Positions 55,392 to 64,000 of a stretch of 64,000 nt of DNA are shown here, piece after piece (positions within the stretch are counted from its first letter, which is position 1; each line of letters begins with the position of its first letter). The position numbers were made by a program, and so were the translations under genes. Under the pieces are notes generated by a model, which saw nothing but the letters and a program-made list of their open reading frames with translations, was not told where the DNA came from and searched no databases. This DNA is from Caldilineaceae bacterium (GTDB lineage Bacteria; Chloroflexota; Anaerolineae; Caldilineales; Caldilineaceae): assembly GCA_020433455.1 (NCBI GenBank), contig JAGRCP010000035.1, forward strand, positions 1-64,000, written 5' to 3'.

Positions 55392-55553
55392 ATGCGACGG
55401 CCTGATTCTGAAATCGTCGAGCCCCAGAGCCGCACGGTAACCGTCTTTCGTCCCGATGGGTCGGCTACGGTGCTCCAGGCAAGCGATACGCTGGAGGGCG
55501 AAGAGGTCCTGCCCGGCTTCCGCTATGCGCTGGACAGGCTCTTCGCCGCATAG
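55392..55553 (+). pseudogene. C-terminal remnant of a Uma2-family nuclease-like gene
   Basis: A 53-codon plus-strand frame ends in the typical Uma2 tail: [14 protein letters not shown], then [19 protein letters not shown] and stop. In-frame upstream sequence meets a stop after about ten codons, and the PD-(D/E)xK core is absent. It is too short for the usual 180-200 residues, so it is a truncated relic wedged between ilvD and cimA. Confidence 0.6.
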
Positions 55554-55596
55554 GTCCTGATCGTGGAAACCAATAAGGTTGAAACATTGCGATAGG

Positions 55597-55647
55597 GACA
55601 CGAGGTGAGGCGGAAACCACACTCGGCCGGTTGTCGCACCTCATGTC
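55597..55647. terminator. Candidate stem-loop downstream of cimA
   Basis: GACACGAGGTG (55597-55607) pairs with CACCTCATGTC (55637-55647) with one mismatch around a 29-base loop. It starts 16 bases past the cimA stop. No strong U-run follows, so the stop function is tentative. Confidence 0.35.
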
Positions 55648-55662
55648 CGTACGAAATGAGGC

Positions 55663-57333
55663 CTAACCGGAAACCTGCGCCTCCTGCGGGGCGATCTCCA
55701 TTGACCCTTCCGTCAGCAAAAAATACTCCATTGCATCGGCCAGCGCGATCCAACTGGCCTCGATAATGTTGGGGCTCGCGCCCACCGTGGTCCACTGGCG
55801 CTCGCCGTCAGAGAAGTCGATGAGCACACGGGTCACCGCGGCTGTACCGGTGCGGCCGTCCAGAATACGCACTTTGTAGTCAGTCAGGTGAACGTTTTCC
55901 AGTTCCGGATAGAAGCGCAGCAGACCCTTGCGCAAAGCCAGATTCAAGGCATTCACCGGGCCGTTGCCCTCGGCCACTTCGTGCATCATCGCGTCGCCGA
56001 CGCGCACTTTAACCGTAGCCTCAGCAAACATGCCCCGACCGCTGCGATGCTCTACACCGGCGGTGAAATCGACCAGCTCAAAGAGAGGCCGGTAGTCGGG
56101 CAGCAGGCGCCGCAGCATGAGATCTACGCTGGCCTCCGCGCCCTCGAAGGCAAAACCCACATTCTCCATCTCCTTAATCTGGAGGAGGACCGCCCGTTCT
56201 TCCTCCCGGCTCAGGCCGTCCAGCCCAAACTCCCGGCGCTTGATGGCAATGTTGTCCTTCCCGCTCAGCTCGCTGACCACAACCCGGGTTTCATTGCCCA
56301 CGGTGGCAGGGTCAATGTGCTGATAGCTCATGACGTACTTTTCCACTGCGTTCACGTGCATACCGCCCTTGTGCGCGAACGCGCTGTTGCCCACGAAGGG
56401 TTGGTGATCGTCGGGGTTGAGATTGGCGATCTCGCTGACGAAGTTGCTTAAGTCAGAAAGCTGGCGCAGGCGAGCCCCATCCACGCACTCAACGTCCATC
56501 TTGAGCTGAAGATCGGGAATAATGCTCATGAGATTGGCGTTCCCGCAGCGCTCGCCATAGCCGTTGATGGTGCCCTGAATGTGGGTGCAACCCGCGCGCA
56601 CGGCCTCCAGAGAGTTGGCAACGCCCAATTCACTATCATTATGGGCATGAATGCCCAGGACCACATCCGCGGAAGCGGGCCGGCTGCCGTTTTGCCCGTC
56701 CTTGGCCAACACGTCCCGATAGACCACACCCACGGCCTCGGCGATCTGCCAGGGCAAGTTGCCGCCGTTTGTGTCGCACAGGACCACGGCGTCAGCGCCG
56801 CCTACTACCGCGGCCTGGAGCGTAGCCAGGGCATATTCGGGATTGGCGACGTAGCCGTCAAAAAAGTGCTCGGCGTCGTAGATGACTTCCCGGCCGTTCT
56901 TTTTGAGATAGGCGACGGTCGCCTGAATCATGCGCAGGTTCTCTTCCAGCGTGGTGCGCAGAACGTGGGTCACATGCAGGTCCCACGACTTGCCGAAAAT
57001 GGTCACGGCGGGCGTCCCGGCGTCGACCAAAAGCTGCACCTGGGGATCACCGGCCGGGTCAGCGTCCGGTCGGCAGGTGGAGCCGAAGGCGGCCAGCCTG
57101 GCATGGCGCAGGTTCAACTCATTCTGGGCGCGGGCAAAAAATTCAATATCCTTGGGGTTAGAGCCGGGCCAACCGCCTTCGATATAGTGCATGCCGAATT
57201 CATCCAGGCGGCGGGCAATGCGCAGCTTATCATCACAACTTAGGGAAACGCCTTCCCCCTGGGTGCCGTCACGCAAGGTCGTATCGTAAAGCAGGACTGT
57301 TTTGTTCGCTGTGTTGTTCGATGTTGTATTCAT
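55663..57333 (-). CDS. cimA: (R)-citramalate synthase
   Basis: Joins pyruvate and acetyl-CoA to citramalate, the entry to threonine-independent isoleucine synthesis. 556 residues from the ATG at 57333; an in-frame TTG 14 codons upstream is less likely. Metal and active-site motifs are YDTTLRDGTQGEGVSLS and GIHAHNDSELGVANS; FVGNSAFAHKGGMHVNAV follows. The C-terminal LeuA regulatory domain (about 420-540) suggests feedback by an amino acid, in this branch usually isoleucine. The length and the DGTQGEG motif separate it from 2-isopropylmalate synthase. Confidence 0.93.
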   Translation of the reverse strand: MNTTSNNTANKTVLLYDTTLRDGTQGEGVSLSCDDKLRIARRLDEFGMHYIEGGWPGSNPKDIEFFARAQNELNLRHARLAAFGSTCRPDADPAGDPQVQLLVDAGTPAVTIFGKSWDLHVTHVLRTTLEENLRMIQATVAYLKKNGREVIYDAEHFFDGYVANPEYALATLQAAVVGGADAVVLCDTNGGNLPWQIAEAVGVVYRDVLAKDGQNGSRPASADVVLGIHAHNDSELGVANSLEAVRAGCTHIQGTINGYGERCGNANLMSIIPDLQLKMDVECVDGARLRQLSDLSNFVSEIANLNPDDHQPFVGNSAFAHKGGMHVNAVEKYVMSYQHIDPATVGNETRVVVSELSGKDNIAIKRREFGLDGLSREEERAVLLQIKEMENVGFAFEGAEASVDLMLRRLLPDYRPLFELVDFTAGVEHRSGRGMFAEATVKVRVGDAMMHEVAEGNGPVNALNLALRKGLLRFYPELENVHLTDYKVRILDGRTGTAAVTRVLIDFSDGERQWTTVGASPNIIEASWIALADAMEYFLLTEGSMEIAPQEAQVSG

Positions 57334-57432
57334 GATCGCGTACTGTATCTCCGCTTGATTATCTCCGCTTGACAAAGAGGTCTGTCGGGCCGGTTTTGTC
57401 GTCTGGGGCGCCCATGGCCGCAGACCAGGACC

Positions 57433-58206
57433 TCAGGCGGTGAGATCGGCGATGCTCTCCAGCGTCCGATCCGGCCAGATGCCGCGCCCCAGGTCCGAAC
57501 GACGAAAGCGCCCTGTTTTGACCAACCACCCCTGAATGCCCATGGCCTGCGCGCCCTTTACGTCAATCTCCACGTCATCGCCGATCATGGCGACCCGTAC
57601 CGCGGGCAGGTCCAGGTCATCCAACGCCATTTGCAGGTATTCCGTGCTGGGCTTACCCACAACCGTGGCATTGACGTTGGCCGCATACTCCAGCGCAATG
57701 ACAAAGGGGCCCGCGTCCAGAAAAAGACCGTCGCTCGTGCGCCAATGGCGTTTCTTGTGGAGCGCCACCAACTCCGCCCCCTCCATGAGGGCGCGGAAAG
57801 CGCGGTTCAGACGGGTAAAGGTGAAGCCGGGGCCCATATCACCCACCACCACGTACTCGGGATTGATCTCGTCGATCTCCATGTCGTCAAATTCCAGTTG
57901 CGCATCGGGCAGCAGAAGCGGGTAATAAGTGCCGGCCTTACGCTCACGCAGGTAATTTGCCGCGACATAGGTGGCCGTGTACAGCTCGTCCAGTTCGATG
58001 TCAAAGCCCAGGGCGCGCACCCGATCCAGCAGGGTATAGCGACAGTAGATGGTGGTGTTGGTCATAAAGCGGAAGGGAATACGCCGGGCGCGCAGGGCTG
58101 TAATAGCCTCAACCGCGCCCGGAATCACCTCTTCGCCCAGCATGAGTACGCCGTCGATATCAATCAGCAGCCCATCGACGGTGGAAAGTAAGTCTGTCAA
58201 AATCAA
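57433..58206 (-). CDS. HAD-family phosphatase, NagD/PGP-like
   Basis: 257 residues of HAD subfamily IIA. Motif I is LIDIDGVLM, motif II FMTNTT, motif III lysine in [10 protein letters not shown], and motif [16 protein letters not shown]. The large C2-type cap lies at about 75-170. Relatives hydrolyse small phosphates such as phosphoglycolate, glycerol phosphate or nucleotides. It starts divergently from a hydroxyacid dehydrogenase gene, which may point to phosphoglycolate/glycolate clean-up (weak inference). Confidence 0.9.
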   Translation of the reverse strand: MILTDLLSTVDGLLIDIDGVLMLGEEVIPGAVEAITALRARRIPFRFMTNTTIYCRYTLLDRVRALGFDIELDELYTATYVAANYLRERKAGTYYPLLLPDAQLEFDDMEIDEINPEYVVVGDMGPGFTFTRLNRAFRALMEGAELVALHKKRHWRTSDGLFLDAGPFVIALEYAANVNATVVGKPSTEYLQMALDDLDLPAVRVAMIGDDVEIDVKGAQAMGIQGWLVKTGRFRRSDLGRGIWPDRTLESIADLTA

Positions 58207-58222
58207 ATCCTTGCTGTAGTAA

Positions 58223-58285
58223 ATCCCGGCGGAAATAAGCTGACAATCTCCACCTGGGGCGGAAGCCCCTAATTTCCGCCGGGAT
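58223..58285. repeat. Nested palindrome between HAD and dehydrogenase genes
   Basis: Outer arms ATCCCGGCGGAAAT (58223-58236) and ATTTCCGCCGGGAT (58272-58285) are exact complements. An inner GGGGC/GCCCC hairpin lies at 58256-58269. It stands between divergent genes, so it is not a terminator. It may be a REP-like element or an operator. Confidence 0.75.
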
Positions 58286-58410
58286 ATTCACGCCAAGATG
58301 CAGTAGTGCGTTCAGCAAACGAAGTAGCCTATGATTATAGTTTGGCCATGGCGGGGAGCCAAGTTATGCTACGGAAAAATTATCCGCCCCTTCGCGCGTG
58401 AGGAGCCGCC

Positions 58411-59388
58411 ATGTCAAAACCCAACGTTTTTGTCACCCGCATGATTCCCGAGCCGGGCCTGGCCCGGGTGCAGGAAGCGTGTCAGGTCGATCTGTGGACG
58501 GATGAGCTGCCGCCAACGCGTGACGTCATGCTGGAAAAGGTGCGCGGCGTTGACGGTCTTCTCTGCCTCCTCACCGATCGGGTAGACGACGAATTGCTGG
58601 ATGCCGCAGGCCCTCAGCTCAAGGTGGTCAGCAATCATGCCGTGGGCTACGACAATATCGATGTCGATGCGGCAACGGCCCGGGGCATTCCCGTGGGCAA
58701 TACGCCGGGCATCCTCACTGATGCCACGGCCGACTTCGCCTTTGCGCTGCTCATGGCCGCCGCGCGCCGGGTTGTGGAAGCGGACGCTTACGTGCGGGCG
58801 GGCAAATGGCGCACGTGGGGGCCGTCCATTCTCCTCGGCCCGGAAGTGGCCGGCAGCACCCTGGGCATTATCGGCTTCGGGCGCATCGGCCAGGCAGTGG
58901 CCAAGCGGGCCGCTGGTTTCAACATACAGGTCATTTACCACTCGCCGCGTCCGGTAGACAATCCGCCTGCGGCCGCCCGGCCCGTTGATTTGGACACGCT
59001 CCTGCGCGAGGCCGACTTCGTCTCCCTGCACATGCCCCTGACGCCCGAAACGCGTCACCTCATTGACGCGGCGGCGCTGGCCAAGATGAAGCCGACTGCC
59101 GTTCTCATCAACACGGCCCGGGGGCCCGTCGTGGATCAAGTCGCGCTCTACGCCGCGCTCAAGGCCAAACGCATCTTCGCCGCGGCGCTGGACGTAACCG
59201 ATCCCGAACCCTTGCCCATGGACAGCCCGCTTCTCGCCCTGGACAACCTCATCCTCGCCCCCCACATTGCCAGCGCAGGCGCGGCCACGCGGGACAAAAT
59301 GGCCCGCATGGCGGCCGAAAACCTCATCGCCGGCGTAAGGGGGGAGAGATTGCCTAACTGCGTCAATCCGGAGGTATATGAGGATTAG
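58411..59388 (+). CDS. D-2-hydroxyacid dehydrogenase (glyoxylate/hydroxypyruvate reductase-like)
   Basis: 325 residues. The Rossmann motif [15 protein letters not shown] is near 152-166. The catalytic triad is visible as Arg in NTARGPVVD, Glu in [10 protein letters not shown] and His in [22 protein letters not shown] matches the glyoxylate/hydroxypyruvate reductase branch. GAGGAG precedes the ATG. It would reduce glyoxylate or hydroxypyruvate with NAD(P)H. The stop codon lies at the start of a large heptamer-type hairpin. Confidence 0.92.
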   Translation: MSKPNVFVTRMIPEPGLARVQEACQVDLWTDELPPTRDVMLEKVRGVDGLLCLLTDRVDDELLDAAGPQLKVVSNHAVGYDNIDVDAATARGIPVGNTPGILTDATADFAFALLMAAARRVVEADAYVRAGKWRTWGPSILLGPEVAGSTLGIIGFGRIGQAVAKRAAGFNIQVIYHSPRPVDNPPAAARPVDLDTLLREADFVSLHMPLTPETRHLIDAAALAKMKPTAVLINTARGPVVDQVALYAALKAKRIFAAALDVTDPEPLPMDSPLLALDNLILAPHIASAGAATRDKMARMAAENLIAGVRGERLPNCVNPEVYED

Positions 59389-59481
59389 AGAATACGAGAT
59401 TAAGAGATTGGGAGATTTCGAGATTACGAGATTGCGTTTCCAGACCAATCTCCCAATCTCTTAATCTCCCAATCTCTAATC
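59383..59481. repeat. Large GAGATTG-array hairpin between convergent genes
   Basis: Left arm 59383-59434 repeats GAGATTA/GAGATTG words; right arm 59446-59481 repeats AATCTCC/AATCTCT words. The two are complementary over more than 30 bases with few mismatches. It includes the dehydrogenase stop codon and ends six bases before the ppc stop, so it is well placed as a two-way transcription stop. It shares its word with 31716-31804 and 33775-33830. Confidence 0.8.
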
Positions 59482-59486
59482 CCTCC

Positions 59487-62243
59487 CTACCCCGTATTCT
59501 GCAACCCCGCCGCAATCCCGTTGACGCTGAGGAGGATGCCCCGATTGAGTTCCTCCAGCGCGTCTTCGTCCGGGTTGTTCCGCAGGGCGCGCAGCAGCGC
59601 GACCTGAATAAAGTTGAGCGGATCCACGTAGGGATTGCGCACCTTGATGCTGCGCCGCAGCCAGGCATCATTCTCCAACAGCTGATCGGCTTCCAGCACG
59701 GCCAAAAGCATGCGCCCCGTGCGGTAATACTCATCCTCAATGTCGTCAAAAACCGCGTGGCGCGTCGCCCCATCGGTGAGGCGGGCGTAGAGGGATGCGA
59801 TTTCGATGTCCCCTTTGGCCAGCCCCAACTGCACATTATCCATCACGGTACGGAAGAAGGGCCATCCCTGGTAAAGGCTGCGCAGTTCGCACAGGCGCGC
59901 CCCGTCTGCATCGTCGCCCAGCCACGTCTCCAATGCCGAGCCCACGCCATACCAACTCGGCAGATTGACCCGGGACTGGGTCCAGGCAAAAACCCAGGGA
60001 ATCGCCCGCAAATCGCTGATCTGCGCCGATGCCTTGCGCCGGGCGGGGCGGGAGCCGATGTTGAGCGTACCGATCTGATCAATGGGCGTGGCCTGATGGA
60101 AATAGGTAATGAATTCGGGCTTCTCCACCAGGCTGCGATACTTGACGTAAGAGAGGTTGCTCAGCTCATCCATCATGGCGGACCACTCGTCTTCCCGGGC
60201 AAAGCGAGGGCGCTTGCCGCTGGAAAGAAGCACGGCATTCACCAGTTGCTCCAGATGCCGATGCGCAATGGCCGGATTGGCGTAGCGTCCGCTGACGACC
60301 TCGCCCTGCTCGGTGATCTTGATGCGTCCCCGCACCGACTCGGGCGGCTGGGCCAGGATCGCCCGATTGGCCGGCCCGCCGCCTCGCCCCAGCGTCCCCC
60401 CGCGGCCGTGGAAGAGGGTAAGGCTCACGTCATGGTCATCGCACGTCTGGGCCAGGACGCGCTGGGCGCGGAACAGGAGCCAGTTGGCCTGCAAATAGCC
60501 GCCGTCCTTATTGGAATCGCTGTAACCGATCATGATCTGCTGATTGCGCTCGCGCAGGGCCAGATGGCGGCTGTAGGCTTCATTCTCAAAGAGTTGCGCC
60601 ATCATCTGCGGCGCATCCCGCAGATCCGCGACGGTCTCAAAGAGAGGCACAATGTCGATCTTGCCGAAGAGACCCGCGTCCTTGGCAAAGAGAAGCACTT
60701 CCAAAAGGTTGCTCACCGACGTGGTCATGCTGATGATGTACGTAGTGATGGCTTCCTTATCCACTTCCCGCCGGGCCCGGCGGATCAAGCGAAAAAGGCC
60801 GATGGTCGCATTGGTTTCATCCGAAAAATGCAGTTGAGCCGTCAGGGGCCGCTCGCTGAGAATCTCCCGGGTGAGCAGCGCTATTTTGTCCTCCTCGGCC
60901 AGCGCTTCATAATCGACAAAAATGCGATAACGGGCCATTACCTCGGCGACGGCCTGGCGATGACGGCTTGCATGCTGGCGAATGTCCAGTGCAGCCAGAT
61001 GAAAACCGAAGACGCCCACCGCACGGATCAGGTGAGCAAGCTGACCATCGGCCAGGCGCTCGCCCTTGTTGGCGCGCAGGCTGGCGTCAATCAGGCGCAG
61101 ATCGGCGAGGAACTCGTCCACCTCGGCGTAGGCCCGTAGATTGTGGGCTTTGTCGTCCCACGGCTGCTGGTTCTCGGTGCGGGTGGCGCGCAGGCGACGA
61201 AACATGAGGATGAGCTTGAGGCGGTACGGTTCATTGCGAAAACGATCCAGAACCTCATACTCGTCCTCGGACACAAGGGTAAAGTCCCGCTCAATACTCG
61301 CCAGTAGTTCATCGCTCACCTGCACGCGGCGGGTGGACGGACTGAGCAGGTTGTAGAGCTTGTCTACCTCAATGTTATAGAGGCGAAGAATGAACTCCTT
61401 GTGGGTGCGCAAGGTCTCTTCCGTTACATCCAGCGTGACGAAAGGATTGCCGTCCCGGTCACCGCCTACCCAGGATCCATAGCGCAGAAAGTTGGGGATC
61501 GTAAACGCTTCCCCCGGATAGACCTGGGCCAGAGCCGATGTCAGCTCCTCATAAATTTGGGGCACAAGCTGAAAAAGAGTTTGCTCTACAAAATAGAGCG
61601 CGTTACGCACCTCATCCAGCACCGAAGGCCGATGCTCCCGGGTCTCATCGCTTTGCCAGAGCAGGACCATATTCTCCCGCAGGTCACGCAGGATGCGCTC
61701 CTGCTCGGCAGGCGTAACCCGTCGCTGAACCAGGACCTCCAAAAGCTGGGCAATGCGCTTAAGCTGGAGGAGAGTCGTGCGCCGCTTGGTCTCGGTGGGA
61801 TGGGCCGTGATGACGGGCTCAATGAAAAGCCGGCTGAGGATAGCCCGGATATCATCGGCGCTCAGGCCTTCCTCCTGCAGGCGCTGCACGCCGTGGAGAA
61901 TGGTCTCGCTCATGGCCCGATCTTCTTCCTGGGCGATGCGGGCGCGCTCGCTCAGCACTTGGACGCGCTGGTCTTCCTCAGCCAGATTCACAAGCTGGAA
62001 ATAAGTTGTAAAGGCCTTGAGCACCGCCAGGGCCGTGGGCAGATCCGCAGCCAGTTCAGGGATTCGCTCCTCCAGCCGGGCCCGGGCTTCGGCATCGCCG
62101 GCGCGGCGCGCCTTGGCCCCGCGCCGAATCTCTTCTTCAATGGCGAATATCTCTTCGCCTTCCTGCTCGATAATGATCTCGCCCAGCAAATTACCCAGCA
62201 TACGAATGGTGTTGCTGAGGCGTTGTTTCTGTTCTTCATTCAT
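59487..62243 (-). CDS. ppc: Phosphoenolpyruvate carboxylase
   Basis: Carboxylates phosphoenolpyruvate with bicarbonate to oxaloacetate, refilling the citric-acid cycle. The 918 residues are full bacterial length. Catalytic motifs include [15 protein letters not shown] (His near 150), [31 protein letters not shown] and [14 protein letters not shown]. The C-terminus ends in GLQNTG, as needed by the enzyme. The N-terminal region has a long Glu-rich coiled segment. It is monocistronic, flanked by repeats on both sides. Confidence 0.97.
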   Translation of the reverse strand: MNEEQKQRLSNTIRMLGNLLGEIIIEQEGEEIFAIEEEIRRGAKARRAGDAEARARLEERIPELAADLPTALAVLKAFTTYFQLVNLAEEDQRVQVLSERARIAQEEDRAMSETILHGVQRLQEEGLSADDIRAILSRLFIEPVITAHPTETKRRTTLLQLKRIAQLLEVLVQRRVTPAEQERILRDLRENMVLLWQSDETREHRPSVLDEVRNALYFVEQTLFQLVPQIYEELTSALAQVYPGEAFTIPNFLRYGSWVGGDRDGNPFVTLDVTEETLRTHKEFILRLYNIEVDKLYNLLSPSTRRVQVSDELLASIERDFTLVSEDEYEVLDRFRNEPYRLKLILMFRRLRATRTENQQPWDDKAHNLRAYAEVDEFLADLRLIDASLRANKGERLADGQLAHLIRAVGVFGFHLAALDIRQHASRHRQAVAEVMARYRIFVDYEALAEEDKIALLTREILSERPLTAQLHFSDETNATIGLFRLIRRARREVDKEAITTYIISMTTSVSNLLEVLLFAKDAGLFGKIDIVPLFETVADLRDAPQMMAQLFENEAYSRHLALRERNQQIMIGYSDSNKDGGYLQANWLLFRAQRVLAQTCDDHDVSLTLFHGRGGTLGRGGGPANRAILAQPPESVRGRIKITEQGEVVSGRYANPAIAHRHLEQLVNAVLLSSGKRPRFAREDEWSAMMDELSNLSYVKYRSLVEKPEFITYFHQATPIDQIGTLNIGSRPARRKASAQISDLRAIPWVFAWTQSRVNLPSWYGVGSALETWLGDDADGARLCELRSLYQGWPFFRTVMDNVQLGLAKGDIEIASLYARLTDGATRHAVFDDIEDEYYRTGRMLLAVLEADQLLENDAWLRRSIKVRNPYVDPLNFIQVALLRALRNNPDEDALEELNRGILLSVNGIAAGLQNTG

Positions 62244-62247
62244 GAAA

Positions 62248-62360
62248 AATTAATCAGTGATGCGTATTACGTACTGCGTGGATGGCTCGCGGTGACACAC
62301 GACTCAAGTTGCCTCGAGCCGTGCGTCAGCAGAGCAATTACGCAGTACGCAGTACTAATT
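62248..62360. repeat. Inverted spacer repeat with TACTGCGT words
   Basis: Left part 62248-62279 contains TACGTACTGCGT; right part 62336-62360 contains ACGCAGTACGCAGTA, giving complementary arms. An inner GGCTCG/CGAGCC pair also occurs. It lies between ppc and leuB and includes the leuB stop region, where it may act in termination. Confidence 0.6.
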
Positions 62361-63446
62361 AGCAGTTAGCTTATCGGCTACCAGATCGCCCATGACCTGG
62401 GTCGTCACTTCCTCCGTGCCCGTGTGGGCAATGTCCCGGGTACGCACGCCCTCGTTGAGGACCGCGTCAACCGCAGCTTCGACGGCCGCGGCTTCCGTCT
62501 CCAGGCCCAGGCTATGGCGGAGCAGCATGGCCGCGCTCAGGATGGTAGCCAGGGGATTGGCCATAGACTGACCGGCAATGTCGGGCGCGCTGCCGTGAAT
62601 GGGCTCGTAGAGGCCCAGAGGCAGATCGTAGCTGTTATGGATATCGCCCAGGCTGGCCGAGGGGAGCATGCCCATGGAGCCGGCCAACATGGAGGCTTCG
62701 TCGGTGAGGATGTCGCCGAACATGTTGCCGCTGACCACCACGTCGAAGTCGGCCGGGCGCCGGATAAGGTGCATGGACATGGCGTCCACCAGCACGTGCT
62801 CGACTGTCAGTTCGGGATAATCGGCCAGCACGTCGTTGGCTGTACGCCGCCAGAGCCGACCCGACGCCAGTACGTTGAACTTGTCCACGCTGGCCAGACG
62901 CTTGCTGCGCTGCATGGCCGCGTCAGCCGCCAGGCGCACCACCCGTTCGATCTCCGGCCGGGTATAGAGCATGGTGTCATAGGCTTCGTAGCCCGCCTCG
63001 CCCGCTTCCTGACGCGGACCGAAGTAAAGGCCGCCGGTCAGTTCGCGGATCACCAACAAGTCCACGCCTTCCAGCACCTCGGGCTTGAGCGTGCTCGCGC
63101 CGACCAGGTGCGGGTGAAGCTTCACAGGACGGAGATTGGCAAAGAGGGTCAGCGCCTTGCGCAAAGCCAGCAGCCCCCGCTCGGGTCGATCCGCCGCGCT
63201 GGGGTTATCCCACTTGGGGCCGCCCACCGCGCCCAGAAGGATGGCGTCGGCCTGCTCGCAAGCGGCCAGCGTCTCATCCGGCAGGCTGGAGCCCGTGGCG
63301 TCGATCGCGCAACCGCCCATGAGTTGTTCATCGTAGATAAAGGTGTGGCCGAATTTTTCACCGATTACGTCCAAAATTTTACGCGCTTCCGCGGTCACTT
63401 CCGGGCCAATGCCGTCGCCGGCCAGAACTACAATCTTTGCTTGCAT
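62355..63446 (-). CDS. leuB: 3-isopropylmalate dehydrogenase
   Basis: Oxidatively decarboxylates 3-isopropylmalate in leucine synthesis; the same enzyme often serves the citramalate route. 363 residues from the ATG at 63446, the family start ([17 protein letters not shown]); the 51 codons before it are not coding. Substrate residues are in [12 protein letters not shown] and [13 protein letters not shown]. The Mg/NAD motif runs [22 protein letters not shown]-like (here from [10 protein letters not shown]). HGSAPDIAG follows. leuD lies upstream on the same strand. Confidence 0.96.
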   Translation of the reverse strand: MQAKIVVLAGDGIGPEVTAEARKILDVIGEKFGHTFIYDEQLMGGCAIDATGSSLPDETLAACEQADAILLGAVGGPKWDNPSAADRPERGLLALRKALTLFANLRPVKLHPHLVGASTLKPEVLEGVDLLVIRELTGGLYFGPRQEAGEAGYEAYDTMLYTRPEIERVVRLAADAAMQRSKRLASVDKFNVLASGRLWRRTANDVLADYPELTVEHVLVDAMSMHLIRRPADFDVVVSGNMFGDILTDEASMLAGSMGMLPSASLGDIHNSYDLPLGLYEPIHGSAPDIAGQSMANPLATILSAAMLLRHSLGLETEAAAVEAAVDAVLNEGVRTRDIAHTGTEEVTTQVMGDLVADKLTAN

Positions 63447-63595
63447 AGGTTCTCTTTCAGAAGGTGATTGATTTTTTAGGGCCCTGTGAGATTTTATTGC
63501 CCTCCGGAACGGATGGTTGGAACCGCCCGCCCAATTCACGTCAGGATGAAGCACACGGGAGAATTTGCGCCACCAATTGGTCGAGCGGGAACGTC

Positions 63596-64000
63596 TCAAT
63601 AGACAGGACGGGCTTCGTAAGCGTCAATCGCAGCGGCATTGGATTCAATATAGCCCAGGTCGTCCAGGCCGTTGAGCAGACAGTGCTTGCGGAAGGCGTC
63701 GATCGCGAAGCCGAATCGCTGACCGTCAGGCAGGGTCACTTCCTGCGCATCCAGATCTATGCGAATAGTAGCCTCCGGCTCTTCCTCCACCAGGTCCAGC
63801 AGCATGTTGACCGTCGCCTCGGGCAGGGTGATGGGCAGCAAACCGTTCTTAAGGCTGTTGTTGTAGAAGATATCGGCAAAGCCGGGCGTGATCACGGCCC
63901 GAAAGCCGTATTCGGTAAGGGCCCAAACCGCGTGCTCCCGGCTGGAACCGCTGCCGAAGTTGCGTCCGGCAATCAATACCTCCGCGCCTTCAAATTGAGG
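63596..64000 (-). CDS. leuD: 3-isopropylmalate dehydratase small subunit, start outside window
   Basis: The frame is open to base 64000, with 134 codons and the stop visible; the N-terminus is missing. [22 protein letters not shown] is the swivel-domain signature of LeuD, followed by [20 protein letters not shown]. With LeuC (probably just beyond the edge) it isomerises isopropylmalate and, with cimA here, citramalate. The gap of 149 bases to leuB suggests one operon. Confidence 0.95.
   Translation of the reverse strand, partial: PQFEGAEVLIAGRNFGSGSSREHAVWALTEYGFRAVITPGFADIFYNNSLKNGLLPITLPEATVNMLLDLVEEEPEATIRIDLDAQEVTLPDGQRFGFAIDAFRKHCLLNGLDDLGYIESNAAAIDAYEARPVY

Noticed and set aside
59757-61139. 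A 460-codon plus-strand frame opposite ppc
   Set aside because: ppc is full length with all catalytic motifs; the plus-strand frame is its shadow.

Overview
The window looks like a GC-rich chromosome segment of a Chloroflexota bacterium (Anaerolineae or a relative). This rests on the mix of genes rather than on any marker: effector-associated domains on STAND ATPases, Pro/Thr-rich surface proteins, a DUF3417-type glucan phosphorylase, a coproporphyrin-type haem operon, and many short palindromic repeats between genes. I see no rRNA, tRNA or CRISPR array.

Layout. 1-4260 is an accessory segment: the 3'-truncated end of an EAD-STAND-TPR gene, a long palindrome, a tyrosine recombinase and an HNH protein. 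An 18/20-identical direct repeat lies upstream of each of the last two. 4294-12593 is a leftward haem operon, hemA-hemC-hemD-hemB-chdC-hemE-cpfC-hemL, lacking only the oxidase. 12857-20657 runs rightward: thrH, a flavodoxin, a membrane protein, then rpiB-zwf-pgl-glgP (pentose phosphate entry and glycogen breakdown). 20801-22535 is a NarX/NarL-type two-component pair. 22542-25997 runs leftward: a Gre-like factor, a nitroreductase, an MhqO-like dioxygenase, an SDR and a DUF1294 membrane protein.

26288-29842 is a visibly AT-richer island with a near-consensus promoter. It carries a membrane-anchored protein whose cytoplasmic end is an effector-associated domain of the same type as in the STAND gene at the left edge, plus a secreted Pro/Thr-rich partner. 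This is the best candidate here for an undescribed signalling or defence system.

29865-39927 is a rightward cluster related to the E. coli yge/ygf/ssnA/xdhD/yqeB locus: MaoC, YgeY, a CPBP protease, YgeW, an FAD subunit, XdhD, SsnA and YqeB. The family is tied to anaerobic purine/urate breakdown and selenium-dependent molybdenum hydroxylases. XdhD has lost seven of the eight cysteines that would bind its two [2Fe-2S] clusters. A decayed two-gene HNH module follows.

40713-53473 holds queA, pyrD, a VOC protein, a lipoprotein, an ECF sigma/RskA-led operon with a His-rich NicO metal exporter, a TPR protein and a DUF4331 protein, and a divergent PfpI/epimerase pair. 53636-64000 is mainly amino-acid and C3/C4 metabolism: ilvD, cimA, a HAD phosphatase, a D-2-hydroxyacid dehydrogenase, ppc, leuB and leuD (cut by the window end). 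This implies isoleucine synthesis by the citramalate route. Several spacers carry heptamer arrays folded as inverted repeats, or REP-like palindromes.
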